Assembly: GCF_038405225.1 (NCBI RefSeq)
Contig: NZ_CP151657.1
Span: forward strand, 2,728,001 to 2,792,000
Direction of reading: 5' to 3'
Length of the DNA: 64,000 nucleotides
From: Arthrobacter citreus
Lineage (GTDB): Bacteria > Actinomycetota > Actinomycetes > Actinomycetales > Micrococcaceae
Shown here: positions 55,999 through 64,000 of the stretch, piece after piece
Position numbering within the stretch: the first letter of the stretch is position 1
Layout of the letters: every line of letters starts with the position of its first letter
Notes under the pieces: generated by a model
Databases searched by the model: none
What the model was told of the DNA's origin: nothing
Seen by the model: the letters and a program-made list of their open reading frames with translations, nothing else
Program-made: the position numbers and the translations under genes

Positions 55999-56976
55999 TC
56001 AGTAGCCCTCGTCCACATTCACGAGCCCGTCCAGAGGCTCGCCGGCAGCAAACCTGCGAACGTTCTCACGCACGCGCCCGGCCAGCAGCGGAGCCACCAT
56101 TTCCGGTGTTTCGGCAGTGTGCGGAGTAATGAGCGCCCGCGGTTCGTTCCAGAGCGGATGTCCGTCCGGCAACGGCTGCGGATCGGTAACGTCCAAAGCA
56201 GCCCCGGCCAGTTGCCCGGCGGCGAGCGCCTGCACCAGGGCATCAGTATCGACGGTGGGCCCGCGGCTGATATTGATCAGGAAGGCCTCAGGCTTCAGCA
56301 GCGCCAGCCGCCGCGCATCCATGAAGTGATCTGTTCCGGCCGTTAGTGCCGCAGCCAGGATCACGACGTCGGCGTCCGCCAGGGCCTCGTCCAAGCCTGC
56401 ATCGGTCACCGTCTTTTCAGCGCCGGGAACCGGCTGGTTATGCGCACGAACCACGGTGATGTGTTCGGTGAAGGCCTGCAGCAGCCGCAAAATCTCAGAC
56501 CCGACACCGCCCGCGCCAACCAGAACCACGTTTCGCCCGTGCAGTGAGGTGCCCAGCGGCGGCCCCCAGCTTCGGGCCCGGGCAAATGCCGGAACTCCGC
56601 GCATGATGGCCAGCGTCAAGGTCAGGGCGAACTCCCCCACCGGCTGGCCGAAGGCACCCTTGCCGCTGGTCCATTCCCGGGTGTGGTTGGCCCGCATGAG
56701 ACCGTCATACTGATCAACCCCCGCGAGGTACAGCTGAATCCAGCGTATGCCGGGGTGCTCCGCCAGAACGCTCTCCACCGCGGAGGCGCTGATGGCATCC
56801 GAGAGCACCAGGCCTGCGGTGGCATCGGACAATGGTTCGACGACGCCGCCGCCTTCCCGAACGGCGGCAGCCAGTTCATCGGTTGGCGACGGGAGAAGGG
56901 CGATGGACGGTACGGCCGGGACAAAACCCGAGCCCGCCTGCGGATAAGGATTAAAAGGGTCAGCGTGCTTGGCCAT
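55999..56976 (-). CDS. D-isomer-specific 2-hydroxyacid dehydrogenase family protein, catalytic Glu replaced
   Basis: 325 residues. NAD-binding GAGGVGSEILRLLQAF (about 155), the catalytic Arg in INISRGPTVDTDALV and the catalytic His in LITPHTAETPEM are present. The conserved DPEPLP glutamate that orients the His reads DPQPLP (CAG codon), so the usual Arg-Glu-His relay lacks its acid. It may be slow, use another substrate, or not catalyse the classic reaction. No clear Shine-Dalgarno is evident just upstream of the ATG. The convergent FBP gene is separated by a strong hairpin. Confidence 0.88.
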   Translation of the reverse strand: MAKHADPFNPYPQAGSGFVPAVPSIALLPSPTDELAAAVREGGGVVEPLSDATAGLVLSDAISASAVESVLAEHPGIRWIQLYLAGVDQYDGLMRANHTREWTSGKGAFGQPVGEFALTLTLAIMRGVPAFARARSWGPPLGTSLHGRNVVLVGAGGVGSEILRLLQAFTEHITVVRAHNQPVPGAEKTVTDAGLDEALADADVVILAAALTAGTDHFMDARRLALLKPEAFLINISRGPTVDTDALVQALAAGQLAGAALDVTDPQPLPDGHPLWNEPRALITPHTAETPEMVAPLLAGRVRENVRRFAAGEPLDGLVNVDEGY

Positions 56977-57085
56977 TCGACGGCTCCTGCGGGCTGTGGG
57001 GTTCCCCGTGGGCGTCAGTCACGCACGGGCGCCGTGCGGGATGATGGCACCGGCTCCTGACGATTTTAGTTCCGTGCGGAAACCA

Positions 57086-57110
57086 GGGATAGGGACGACA
57101 GCTCTATCCC
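57086..57110 (-). terminator. hairpin after the FMN reductase gene
   Basis: Minus strand GGGATAG (57110-57104) pairs with CTATCCC (57092-57086), loop 11 bases, 12 bases past the stop codon. Confidence 0.4.
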
Positions 57111-57121
57111 CGGCGTGAAGG

Positions 57122-57745
57122 CTATCCCCGTTGGGTTTGGGCGAGCAGCTGCTCAAACGGCAGCGACACCGCGGCCCCGGCGCGGGCTGCCGGCGCCTGG
57201 TCCCCCAACAGTGCCACGAGCTCCCCGGCGGCACGGCGGACCCGTTCATCCAGCGGGGCCGTCTGGGCTTCACCGGTGCCCCAATCCTCCGGCGCGGCGT
57301 AAACAGCGGTGGGTGTCACCCGAGCGCGGAGGTAACTGAACATGGGCCGGAGGGCGAAGTCGAGGACCATCGAGTGCCGGGAGCTGCCACCGGTCGCTCC
57401 CAGGATAACCGGCTTGCCGTCCAGCGCAGTGTTGTCGATGACATCGAAAAAGGACTTGAACAATCCGCTCATGGACGCCGTGAAGACCGGGGTTACAGCC
57501 ACCAGGGCATCGGCTCCGATAACTTCATTGATTAGCGCCTCCAGTTTTGGAGCGGCAAAACCCGTCACCATGTTATTGGCGATATCCACGGCGTACTCCC
57601 GCAGCTCGAAGGTACTCACCGACGCCGAGCTGCCCGCCGCTTCAAAGGCTGCGGCTGCTTCCGCTCCAAGCTGGTCAGCCAGCATGCGGCTCGATGAGGG
57701 AACCCCCAAGCCGGCTGAGACTACTACGATTCTGCGATCCGCCAT
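57122..57745 (-). CDS. NADPH-dependent FMN reductase (CE1759-like)
   Basis: 207 residues, flavodoxin-like fold: IVVVSAGLGVPSSSRMLADQLGAEAA (phosphate loop for FMN), ALVAVTPVFTASMSGLFKSFFDVID and LGATGGSSRHSMVLDFALRPMFSYLRA, read in parts, as in the CE1759 group that often pairs with LLM monooxygenases. GGAGG lies 7-8 bases before the ATG. It supplies reduced FMN or flavin electrons; the LLM partner is not adjacent here. Divergent from the DUF368 gene. Confidence 0.87.
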   Translation of the reverse strand: MADRRIVVVSAGLGVPSSSRMLADQLGAEAAAAFEAAGSSASVSTFELREYAVDIANNMVTGFAAPKLEALINEVIGADALVAVTPVFTASMSGLFKSFFDVIDNTALDGKPVILGATGGSSRHSMVLDFALRPMFSYLRARVTPTAVYAAPEDWGTGEAQTAPLDERVRRAAGELVALLGDQAPAARAGAAVSLPFEQLLAQTQRG

Positions 57746-57869
57746 CGTGGCGACCTCCTGAAGCTTTCATGTGTTTGCATCTAGTTTTGTTCAACCCCAC
57801 GCTGCACACTGTTATTCCCCGGCAGCCGCAGAATTGGTGGCTGCTCCCACTGCTAGTAATCTCGAGTCA

Positions 57870-58850
57870 ATGGCTTCCCCCCATTCCTCCCCCGTCCTTC
57901 CACCACCTGCTCCGCGGCCAACCGTCACATCGACCATCACCCACGCTGCCCGTGGAGCCCTGATAGGACTGGTCGAACTGGTACCGGGAGTCTCCGGTGG
58001 CACGGTGGCACTCGTCCTCGGAATCTTCGATCGACTCATTGCATCTGCCAATCACTTCATCAGCGGCCTCACGCACCTTGTCTTCAGAGGGAGCAGGACC
58101 AGCGCCGCACAGCGGTTTGCACCCGTCGAATGGAGTTTGGTGTTGCCGCTGGCCGCCGGCATGTTCCTGGCCCTGGCGACGTTGTCGGGACCGCTGCACT
58201 CCTTCGTTGAGAACCAAGCGACCATCGCCAGCGCGTTGTTCTTCGGCATGGTCGCAGCCAGCCTGCTTGTACCGATCAGCATGGTGAGGCAAGTCGGACC
58301 ACCAACAGCCGCCGGCACGGTGAAGGGCGTTGCCGTGGTGCTCCTCGTCGCTGCCGCAGCGTTCATGCTGCTGGGGATACCGGCCCTGCAGATTCAAGAT
58401 CCGCCGTGGTGGGCCCTGACCCTCAGCGGTGCAGTTGCAGTGTGCGCCCTCGCACTGCCGGGCCTCTCCGGTTCCTTCATCCTGCTGACCTTCGGCATGT
58501 ACGAGCCGACGCTCGAAGCCGTCAGTACGAGAGATTACGGCTATTTGGCACTCTTTATCACCGGCGCCATCCTGGGCTTGGCCTCTTTCGTCCGCCTGCT
58601 TGGCCACCTCCTGCGCGTACGACGCCGGGCTGTCCTCTTGGTGGCCACCGGGCTGATCCTCGGCTCACTTCGTGCACTCTGGCCCTGGCAGCAGGACACC
58701 ACCCTGCTCCCACCCGATGATGCTTGGCTGTGGCCACTGGCTGCATGCCTTGCCGGCGCCTGCGTAGTCCTGCTCCTCTGGTGGCGCCAGCCGCGCACGG
58801 AGATGACCGCGGCCGTAGGCCCCCACGGAAACGTGGACCAGCATCCGTGA
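57870..58850 (+). CDS. DUF368 membrane protein (PopT undecaprenyl-phosphate transporter family)
   Basis: 326 residues with about eight to nine TM helices. The signature ARGALIGLVELVPGVSGGTVALVLGIFDRLI, read in parts, lies near the N-terminus, with a second ALPGLSGSFILLTFGMYEPTLEAV near 195 — the inverted repeat of the family. DUF368 proteins have been reported (PopT) to recycle undecaprenyl phosphate across the membrane, alongside DedA/UptA. The ATG at 57870 is chosen because the frame upstream (GTG 57771) would cover the divergent FMN reductase promoter; no strong Shine-Dalgarno exists at either. Confidence 0.88.
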   Translation: MASPHSSPVLPPPAPRPTVTSTITHAARGALIGLVELVPGVSGGTVALVLGIFDRLIASANHFISGLTHLVFRGSRTSAAQRFAPVEWSLVLPLAAGMFLALATLSGPLHSFVENQATIASALFFGMVAASLLVPISMVRQVGPPTAAGTVKGVAVVLLVAAAAFMLLGIPALQIQDPPWWALTLSGAVAVCALALPGLSGSFILLTFGMYEPTLEAVSTRDYGYLALFITGAILGLASFVRLLGHLLRVRRRAVLLVATGLILGSLRALWPWQQDTTLLPPDDAWLWPLAACLAGACVVLLLWWRQPRTEMTAAVGPHGNVDQHP

Positions 58851-58970
58851 GCTGCACGGGTCCCCACCGCTGTTGTTCCCCGTCCCACAGGCCTGAGCGA
58901 ATCTGACCACAGGGCCTACAGTCCCTGCCCCCGGGCGGTCCTGCCCTCAACGAATGAGCGAGATAGATCT

Positions 58971-60425
58971 GTGAGTGAAACAACCCAACGGCGCGTAAAC
59001 GTGGCTGCGCTGATGACGGCGTTGCTGGCTGCCTGCACCGCGTTCCAGCTGAACGCTTCCATGCTGTCCCCCGCCCTGATCACTATTGAGGAAGAGCTCA
59101 ACACCACCGCGGCGGCAGTAGCCCTGACCCAAACGGCCTTTTTCACCTCCGCAGCACTTTTCTCCCTGTTCCTTCCGCGCCTGGGCGACATCGTCGGCCG
59201 CAAAAAGGTCCTCGGCGGCATGCTCGTGGTCCTGACGCTCGGCTCTGTGCTGGCGGCCCTGGCGCCCAGCATTGAAGTGCTGTTCCTGGCGCGCCTGATT
59301 CAGGGTGTTTCCGGGCCTACGGTCGCTTTGTCCCTGATCATGCTGCGGGTGGAAATCCGCGAGCCCCGCCTGCTTGGCACGCTGATGGGTGTCATTGCTG
59401 CAGTCAACGGCGGTATTGCCGGGGTGGACGCCATTGCTGGCGGCTACCTGGCGCAGAATCACGGCTTCGCGTCCGTCTTCTGGGCCATGGCCCTCGTGGG
59501 CGCGGCCGCCTCCCTCCTGCTGATCCTCATGGCGTCCGAATCCACCGCGGAGAAGAAGGAAAAGATGGACTGGGTGGGCGTTGTTCCCCTGGTCGTCTCG
59601 GTGGGCACACTGCTGACCGCGTTCAACGAGGCAGGCAAGCTGGCCGACGCCAGTTGGCCCCTGGTTCTCGGGCTGATCCTTGCTGCCCTGGTGTCCTTCG
59701 TCATTTTCTGGAAGGTGGAGAACCGCAGCGATCATCCCCTCGTGGCCACCCATCTGCTCAAGCAGCGCTCCACTTGGGCGCTGCTCCTGACCACCGTCCT
59801 GACCATGACCGGCGTCTTTGCCGTCATGAACGGCATCCTCCCCGCGCTGGCGCAGGACGGCGCTACCGGTTTTGGCATGGGCGCCGAAGAGTCCGCCTGG
59901 TGGACCATCACCCCGTACGCCATCGCAGGTCTGATCGTCGGTCCCTTCGCCGGCCGCCTCGCGGGCACCTGGGGTTACGGCAAGGTGCTCCGCATCGGCA
60001 CCATCGGTTCCGTCATCGCCCTCGCACTGATGCTCCCCGTCATTGGCAGCGACTCCCGGCTGGGCCTGCTGGCCGTTTCGGTACTGGTTGGCATCACCTA
60101 TGCGGGCATTGGCAACGTCATGCTCAGCGGCCTGGGCGTCATGCTGTCCCCCAGGGAGAACCCCGGCTTCCTGCCGGGGCTCAATGCCGGCGCGTTCAAT
60201 CTGGGTGCCGGCCTGAGTTTCGCTGTCATCTACGCCGCCAAGACAGCCACCACCACCGCGGACGGAAGCGGACCCGAGGGCTACTACGGCGGCATCATCG
60301 CCGGCGTGATCATTCTGGGCCTGGCACTGGCCGTGTCCTTCCTGATCCCAAAACCTGCAGAGGCTGAGACCAGCGGCCGCTCCGAGGTCCCCGCGCCGGC
60401 CGACGTCGAGCCCGCCCTTCTCTGA
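58971..60425 (+). CDS. MFS transporter, DHA-type, copy 1
   Basis: 484 residues with 14 predicted TM helices. SMLSPALITIEEELNTTAAAVALTQTAFF, read in parts, and RLGDIVGRKKVLGG (the MFS A-loop motif) are seen early; then VENRSDHPLVATHLLKQRSTWALLL and a Pro/Glu/Ala-rich C-terminal tail. It is strikingly similar, along its whole length, to the MFS protein at 62428-63852. Start GTG 58971. No substrate is certain; proximity to a nucleoside hydrolase suggests nucleosides, but drug/H+ antiport is the family's usual role. Confidence 0.85.
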   Translation: MSETTQRRVNVAALMTALLAACTAFQLNASMLSPALITIEEELNTTAAAVALTQTAFFTSAALFSLFLPRLGDIVGRKKVLGGMLVVLTLGSVLAALAPSIEVLFLARLIQGVSGPTVALSLIMLRVEIREPRLLGTLMGVIAAVNGGIAGVDAIAGGYLAQNHGFASVFWAMALVGAAASLLLILMASESTAEKKEKMDWVGVVPLVVSVGTLLTAFNEAGKLADASWPLVLGLILAALVSFVIFWKVENRSDHPLVATHLLKQRSTWALLLTTVLTMTGVFAVMNGILPALAQDGATGFGMGAEESAWWTITPYAIAGLIVGPFAGRLAGTWGYGKVLRIGTIGSVIALALMLPVIGSDSRLGLLAVSVLVGITYAGIGNVMLSGLGVMLSPRENPGFLPGLNAGAFNLGAGLSFAVIYAAKTATTTADGSGPEGYYGGIIAGVIILGLALAVSFLIPKPAEAETSGRSEVPAPADVEPALL

Positions 60426-60498
60426 CTCCGCAGACACCGGCTGTAACAGAGGGCATCACCAGGACCGTCGGGTGACGCTGCTGGCTTACGCTGTTCCC

Positions 60499-61116
60499 AT
60501 GAGTGAGCAGCGTAAGCCCGCACCGCCGTCGTTCCTTGAGCCCGTGCAGCTCACCGGTGCCAGCGTCATCCTGGAACCGCTGTCACCCGCCCACGTGCCC
60601 GAACTGACACAGGCCGTGTGCGACGGCGAGCTGTGGAAGAAGTGGTACACCCGCATCCCGTCTCCCGCAGGGATGAGGGAAGATGTTGAGTCACGGCTGG
60701 CACAGCAAGCGGCCGGAGCGGTGATGCCATGGGCCATCCGCCGCCGGGACACCGGAGCCCTCTGCGGAATGACCACGTATTTGAACATCCGCGCTGATCA
60801 CCGCCGGCTGGAAATCGGCTCCACCTGGCTGGCTGCCAGCGCGCAGCGCACCACGATCAATACCGAGGCGAAGCTCCTGCTGCTCACCCGGGCCTTTGAG
60901 GAACTGGACTGCATTGCAGTGGAATTCCGGACCCACTGGCACAATCATCAGTCCCGGGCCGCGATTGCCCGGCTTGGCGCCAAGCAGGACGGCGTGCTGC
61001 GCAACCATGACATCTGGCGGGACGGGACGCTGCGGGACACCGTTGTCTTCTCCATCATCAACGCCGAATGGCCAACGGTCCGGCTTGCACTGACTTCCCG
61101 GCTGGACCGTTCATAA
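60499..61116 (+). CDS. GNAT family N-acetyltransferase (RimJ/RimL-like)
   Basis: 205 residues. RimJ-type acetyltransferase: VQLTGASVILEPLSPAHVPEL, ALCGMTTYLNIRADHRRLEIGSTWLAASAQRTTINTEAKLLLL, read in parts, with the acetyl-CoA loop, and AVEFRTHWHNHQSRAAIARLGAKQDGVLRNH, which is the acetyl-CoA and substrate block. The -10 TACGCT lies 6 bases before the ATG, so a leaderless mRNA is likely. It sits between the two MFS genes; substrate unknown. Confidence 0.88.
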   Translation: MSEQRKPAPPSFLEPVQLTGASVILEPLSPAHVPELTQAVCDGELWKKWYTRIPSPAGMREDVESRLAQQAAGAVMPWAIRRRDTGALCGMTTYLNIRADHRRLEIGSTWLAASAQRTTINTEAKLLLLTRAFEELDCIAVEFRTHWHNHQSRAAIARLGAKQDGVLRNHDIWRDGTLRDTVVFSIINAEWPTVRLALTSRLDRS

Positions 61117-61135
61117 GGGATCCTGACGGACGGAT

Positions 61136-61165
61136 TATGCCGCCAGGGACCGGCACTCCGGCATA
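61136..61165. terminator. hairpin after the GNAT gene
   Basis: TATGCCG (61136-61142) pairs with CGGCATA (61159-61165), loop 16 bases, 20 bases after the stop. Weak and without U-tract. The rest of the 367-base gap to 61483 holds no gene. Confidence 0.35.
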
Positions 61166-61384
61166 GCGCAGGGCATAGGTTAAGCGCCGTCCCTTCTGTA
61201 CGCAAATCCGCTCAGGCTGCCATCTTCTCCAGCACCGGCAACGGGAAATGCGAGGTGGAAATCGTCGCTATCTTTAATGCAGTGCCCGCCCCTTCAGGGG
61301 AAAGTGCCGCCACTCGAACCGTCTTCCGGCCCCCGCCTGATCCCGTTCGCTGAGTGCTGCACTGCGCCCCTGGCCCGGCCCGTA

Positions 61385-61459
61385 CCGCAGCGCTGCGGAC
61401 CACGGATCGGACAGCCAAGACGGGGCACTGCACCACCGGGATCAACGATCCCTTAGCTA
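61385..61459 (+). promoter_or_regulatory. palindromic candidate operators and -10 of the nucleoside operon
   Basis: CCGCAGCGCTGCGG (61385-61398) is a perfect 14-base palindrome. GGGATC-AAC-GATCCC (61438-61452) is a perfect inverted repeat immediately upstream of TTAGCT/TAGCTA (about 61453-61459), the likely -10 of the nucleoside hydrolase gene at 61484. A repressor bound there would block transcription. Confidence 0.5.
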
Positions 61460-61483
61460 GAACCTCAACGAAGCGGAGATGCA

Positions 61484-62431
61484 ATGCCCACCAAAATCAT
61501 CTTGGACTGCGACCCCGGTCATGATGATGCGGTCGCCCTGCTGCTGGCACACGGCAGCCCGGAGATCGACCTCCTCGCGGTGACCACCGTCGTCGGAAAC
61601 CAGACGCTGGAAAAGGTCACCCGCAACGCGCTGGCAATTGCCCGTGTCGCAAATATCACAAACGTTCCCTTCGCTGCAGGCAGTCCCCGGCCGCTGGTGC
61701 GGACCATCGAAAATGCTCCGGACATCCACGGCGAATCCGGCATGGACGGCCCCGAGCTGCCCGAACCCGCCATCGAATTGGACCCGCGTCACGCCGTGGA
61801 CCTGATCATCGACACGGTGATGGCTCACGAACCCGGAACCGTCACACTGGTCCCCACCGGCGGGTTGACCAACATTGCCCTCGCCGTGCGCAAGGAACCG
61901 CGCATCGCTGAACGCGTGAAGGAAGTTGTCCTGATGGGCGGCGGCTACCACGTGGGCAACTGGTCCGCAGTGGCCGAGTTCAACATCAAGATTGACCCCG
62001 AAGCAGCCCACATCGTCTTCAACGAAAAATGGCCGCTAACCATGGTCGGACTCGACCTGACGCACCAGGCACTGGCGACTGACGAAGTTGCCGACCGCAT
62101 TGCCGCCGTCGGCACCAAGCCGGCCAAATTTGTCGGCGAGCTGCTCGACTTCTTCGGCGAGGCGTATAAGGACGCGCAGGGCTTCGACTTCCCGCCCGTC
62201 CATGACCCGTGCGCCGTCGCGTACGTGATCGACCGTTCCGTCATGACCACCCGGCGGGTTCCGCTGGACGTGGAGCTGACCGGAACCCTGACCCTGGGCA
62301 TGACGGTGGCGGACTTCCGCGCGCCGGCGCCCGCTGACTGCAACACCTCAGTGGCCGTCGATCTGGATCACCAGAAGTTCTGGGACCTGGTTGTGGACGC
62401 CCTGGAGCGGATTGGTGAGGTGGACCTGTGA
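61484..62431 (+). CDS. inosine-uridine-type nucleoside hydrolase
   Basis: 315 residues. IILDCDPGHDDAVALLLAHGSPEIDLL, read in parts, is the DxDxxxDD calcium/ribose-binding motif at the N-terminus; GPTGGLTN-like VPTGGLTNIAL, VVLMGGGYHVGNWSAVAEFNIKIDPEAA and FPPVHDPCAVAYVID complete the active site. It splits ribonucleosides into base and ribose. GGAG lies 5 bases before the ATG; the stop overlaps the GTG of the second MFS gene by 4 bases, and a ribokinase gene follows, so the operon imports and consumes nucleosides or ribose. Confidence 0.92.
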   Translation: MPTKIILDCDPGHDDAVALLLAHGSPEIDLLAVTTVVGNQTLEKVTRNALAIARVANITNVPFAAGSPRPLVRTIENAPDIHGESGMDGPELPEPAIELDPRHAVDLIIDTVMAHEPGTVTLVPTGGLTNIALAVRKEPRIAERVKEVVLMGGGYHVGNWSAVAEFNIKIDPEAAHIVFNEKWPLTMVGLDLTHQALATDEVADRIAAVGTKPAKFVGELLDFFGEAYKDAQGFDFPPVHDPCAVAYVIDRSVMTTRRVPLDVELTGTLTLGMTVADFRAPAPADCNTSVAVDLDHQKFWDLVVDALERIGEVDL

Positions 62432-63852
62432 CTGAAACATCCCAGCGCCGCGTAAACGTCGCCGTCCTGATGACGGCACTGCTGGCCGCATGCGTGGCGT
62501 TCCAGCTGAACGCTTCCATGCTCTCCCCCGCCCTGGTGACCATCGAAGAGGAACTGAACACCACCTCGGCGGCGGTTGGCCTGAGCCAGACTGCGTTCTT
62601 TACGTCCGCAGCCCTCTTCTCACTGTTCCTGCCGCGGCTGGGTGACATCATCGGCCGCAAGAAGGTCCTCGCCGGCATGCTGGTGGTCCTGACTATCGGC
62701 TCCGTGGTGGCCGCGCTTGCGCCCAGCATTGAGGTGTTGTTCATCGCCCGGCTGATCCAGGGTGTCTCCGGCCCGGTGGTCCCGCTCGCACTGATCATGC
62801 TGCGTGTGGAAGTCCGCGAACCGAAGCTTTACGGCACTCTGATGGGTGTTATCACCGCAGTCAACGGAGGCATCGCCGGTGTGGACGCCATCGCCGGCGG
62901 CTATCTGGCGCAGAACCACGGCTTCGCCTCGGTCTTTTGGGCCATGGCCGTTGTGGGTGCCATTGCCTCTGCTCTGCTGATCTTCCTGGCTCCGGAGTCC
63001 ACGGCCGAGAAGAAGGAAAAGATGGACTGGGTGGGCGTTGTTCCCCTGGTTATCTCGGTGGGCACCCTGCTGACAGCCTTCAATGAGGCCGGCAAGCTTG
63101 CGGCGGCGAACTGGCCCCTGGTGGCCGGACTGATCGTCATTTCCATCATTGCCTTTGCCGTCTTCTGGAAGGTCGAAAACCGCAGCGACCACCCGCTCGT
63201 CGCCACACATCTGCTCAAACAGCGCTCCACGTGGGCACTGCTGCTGACCACGCTGCTGACCATGACCGGCGTCTTTGCCGTCATGAACGGCATCATCCCC
63301 GCCCTCGCACAGGACGGTGTCATCGGCTTTGGCCTGGGCGCCGAGGAGTCCGCCTGGTGGACGCTCACCCCGTACGCCATCGCAGGCCTGCTGATCGGCC
63401 CGTTCGCCGGCCGGCTTGCCGCAACCTGGGGTTACGGCAAGGTGCTGCGGATCGGCATGATCGGGTCCGTGATCGCCCTGGCGCTGATGCTCCTGGTGGT
63501 TGGCAGCGATTCCAAGCTGGGCCTGCTCGGTGTTTCGGTCCTGGTTGGCATCACCTACGCCGGCATTGGCAACATCATGCTCAACGGCCTGGGCATCGTG
63601 CTGTCCCCCAAGGAAAATCCCGGCTTCCTGCCGGGCCTGAACGCGGGCGCCTTCAACCTCGGCGCAGGTCTGAGCTTCGCGGTGATCTACGCTGTGAAGA
63701 CTGCCACCACCACAGCCGATGGTTCCGGCACCGAAGGCTACTACGGCGGTATCATTGCGGGTCTGATCATTCTTGGCCTGGCTCTTGCCGCGTCCTTCCT
63801 GATTCCCAAGCCGGTCCACGCTGAAGTCACAGCCGACGCCGGGCCCCGCTAA
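62428..63852 (+). CDS. MFS transporter, DHA-type, copy 2 (nucleoside operon)
   Basis: 474 residues, 14 predicted TM helices, colinear with and highly similar to the MFS protein at 58971 (for example RRVNVAVLMTALLAAC and VENRSDHPLVATHLLKQ), differing mostly in helices 4-8 and in the C-terminal tail, which is shorter here. Its start overlaps the nucleoside hydrolase stop (GTGA), so uptake of nucleosides or ribose is the working hypothesis. A ribokinase gene begins 23 bases later. Confidence 0.87.
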   Translation: MTETSQRRVNVAVLMTALLAACVAFQLNASMLSPALVTIEEELNTTSAAVGLSQTAFFTSAALFSLFLPRLGDIIGRKKVLAGMLVVLTIGSVVAALAPSIEVLFIARLIQGVSGPVVPLALIMLRVEVREPKLYGTLMGVITAVNGGIAGVDAIAGGYLAQNHGFASVFWAMAVVGAIASALLIFLAPESTAEKKEKMDWVGVVPLVISVGTLLTAFNEAGKLAAANWPLVAGLIVISIIAFAVFWKVENRSDHPLVATHLLKQRSTWALLLTTLLTMTGVFAVMNGIIPALAQDGVIGFGLGAEESAWWTLTPYAIAGLLIGPFAGRLAATWGYGKVLRIGMIGSVIALALMLLVVGSDSKLGLLGVSVLVGITYAGIGNIMLNGLGIVLSPKENPGFLPGLNAGAFNLGAGLSFAVIYAVKTATTTADGSGTEGYYGGIIAGLIILGLALAASFLIPKPVHAEVTADAGPR

Positions 63853-63875
63853 ATCCCACCAAGGAGAATCACCGC

Positions 63876-64000
63876 ATGACCGCCGGAAAAGTTGTAGTTG
63901 TTGGGTCGCTGAATGCGGACCTGACCGTCCGTACTGATCGTTTCCCCTCCCCGGGCGAGACCCTCAACGGTTCGGAACTGGTGATCGTCCCGGGCGGCAA
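63876..64000 (+). CDS. rbsK: ribokinase, N-terminal part only
   Basis: AAGGAG lies 9 bases before the ATG at 63876. The 41 readable residues start MTAGKVVVVGSLNADLTVRT and end in VIVPGGK, matching the PfkB-type ribokinase start (NxD near the N-terminus and the GGK of the sugar-binding region). The window ends inside the gene, so its length and integrity are unknown. It would phosphorylate the ribose released by the nucleoside hydrolase upstream. Confidence 0.8.
   Translation, partial: MTAGKVVVVGSLNADLTVRTDRFPSPGETLNGSELVIVPGG

Noticed and set aside
58971-60425. dedicated multidrug exporter
   Set aside because: The DHA-like fold alone does not prove this; the twin protein is in a nucleoside operon, so the substrate was left open.
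61212-61484. 90-codon minus-strand open frame upstream of the nucleoside hydrolase
   Set aside because: No ribosome binding site, biased composition, and it covers the promoter and palindromes of the plus-strand operon.

Overview
The window is high-GC DNA from an actinobacterium, very probably a member of the Micrococcaceae close to Arthrobacter. The grounds are the 16S rRNA (about 24526-26055, minus strand), the absence of a tRNA between 16S and 23S, an actinobacterial boxA (TTGTTTGAGAACT type) in the rRNA leader and spacer, a DUF222/13E12-type HNH gene, TTG/GTG starts and several genes with leaderless-type promoters. All calls were made by reading the sequence; no database search was run.

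Layout. 1-7 kb: small ESX-like protein, metallo-beta-lactamase hydrolase, DEDDh exonuclease with BRCT, VOC protein, GluQRS, small membrane protein, then an ArsR-SRPBCC-SRPBCC-VOC operon with a clear palindromic operator. 7.0-7.35 kb: a non-coding array of 41-bp repeats. 7.4-20.2 kb: a sialic acid/amino-sugar region. The minus-strand operon holds a Dpp/Sat-type ABC transporter (binding protein, permease, permease-ATPase fusion, ATPase), NanA-like lyase, NanK-like kinase, NanE epimerase and an acetyltransferase. Divergent from it run a GntR/FadR regulator, nagB, nagA and a ThuA-like gene. Together they would import an acylated sugar acid and take it to fructose-6-phosphate. 20.3-26.3 kb: a complete rrn operon on the minus strand.

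26.8-39.1 kb is the most interesting part. A minus-strand operon encodes a beta-ureidopropionase-like amidohydrolase, a dihydropyrimidinase, an LLM-class oxidoreductase of a putative F420-dependent group and a complete NMT1/THI5-type ABC transporter. Divergently, a FecB/C/D-type transporter (the proposed cofactor F420-0 transporter) sits next to CofE (F420-0:gamma-glutamyl ligase) and a second F420-dependent LLM oxidoreductase. The arrangement suggests salvage of imported F420-0, polyglutamylation by a stand-alone CofE, and use of the cofactor in a neighbouring reductive pyrimidine (or hydantoin) catabolic pathway where the LLM enzyme would replace the usual dihydropyrimidine dehydrogenase.

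39.3-50.5 kb: GH15 glycosidase, secreted HNH nuclease lipoprotein with an excalibur domain, S8 protease with SLH repeats, PPK2, Lrp/AsnC regulator divergent from a DadA-like oxidase, DUF222 HNH protein, proline/serine-rich lipoprotein. 50.7-58.9 kb: SWIM-SNF2 ATPase, Cys-rich zinc-ribbon protein, MarR-type regulator, a possible 32-codon leaderless ORF, FBP-domain protein, D-2-hydroxyacid dehydrogenase with an altered catalytic residue, FMN reductase, DUF368/PopT undecaprenyl-phosphate transporter. 59-64 kb: two near-duplicate MFS transporters flank a GNAT gene and a nucleoside hydrolase; the second copy leads into a truncated ribokinase gene, giving a nucleoside/ribose operon.
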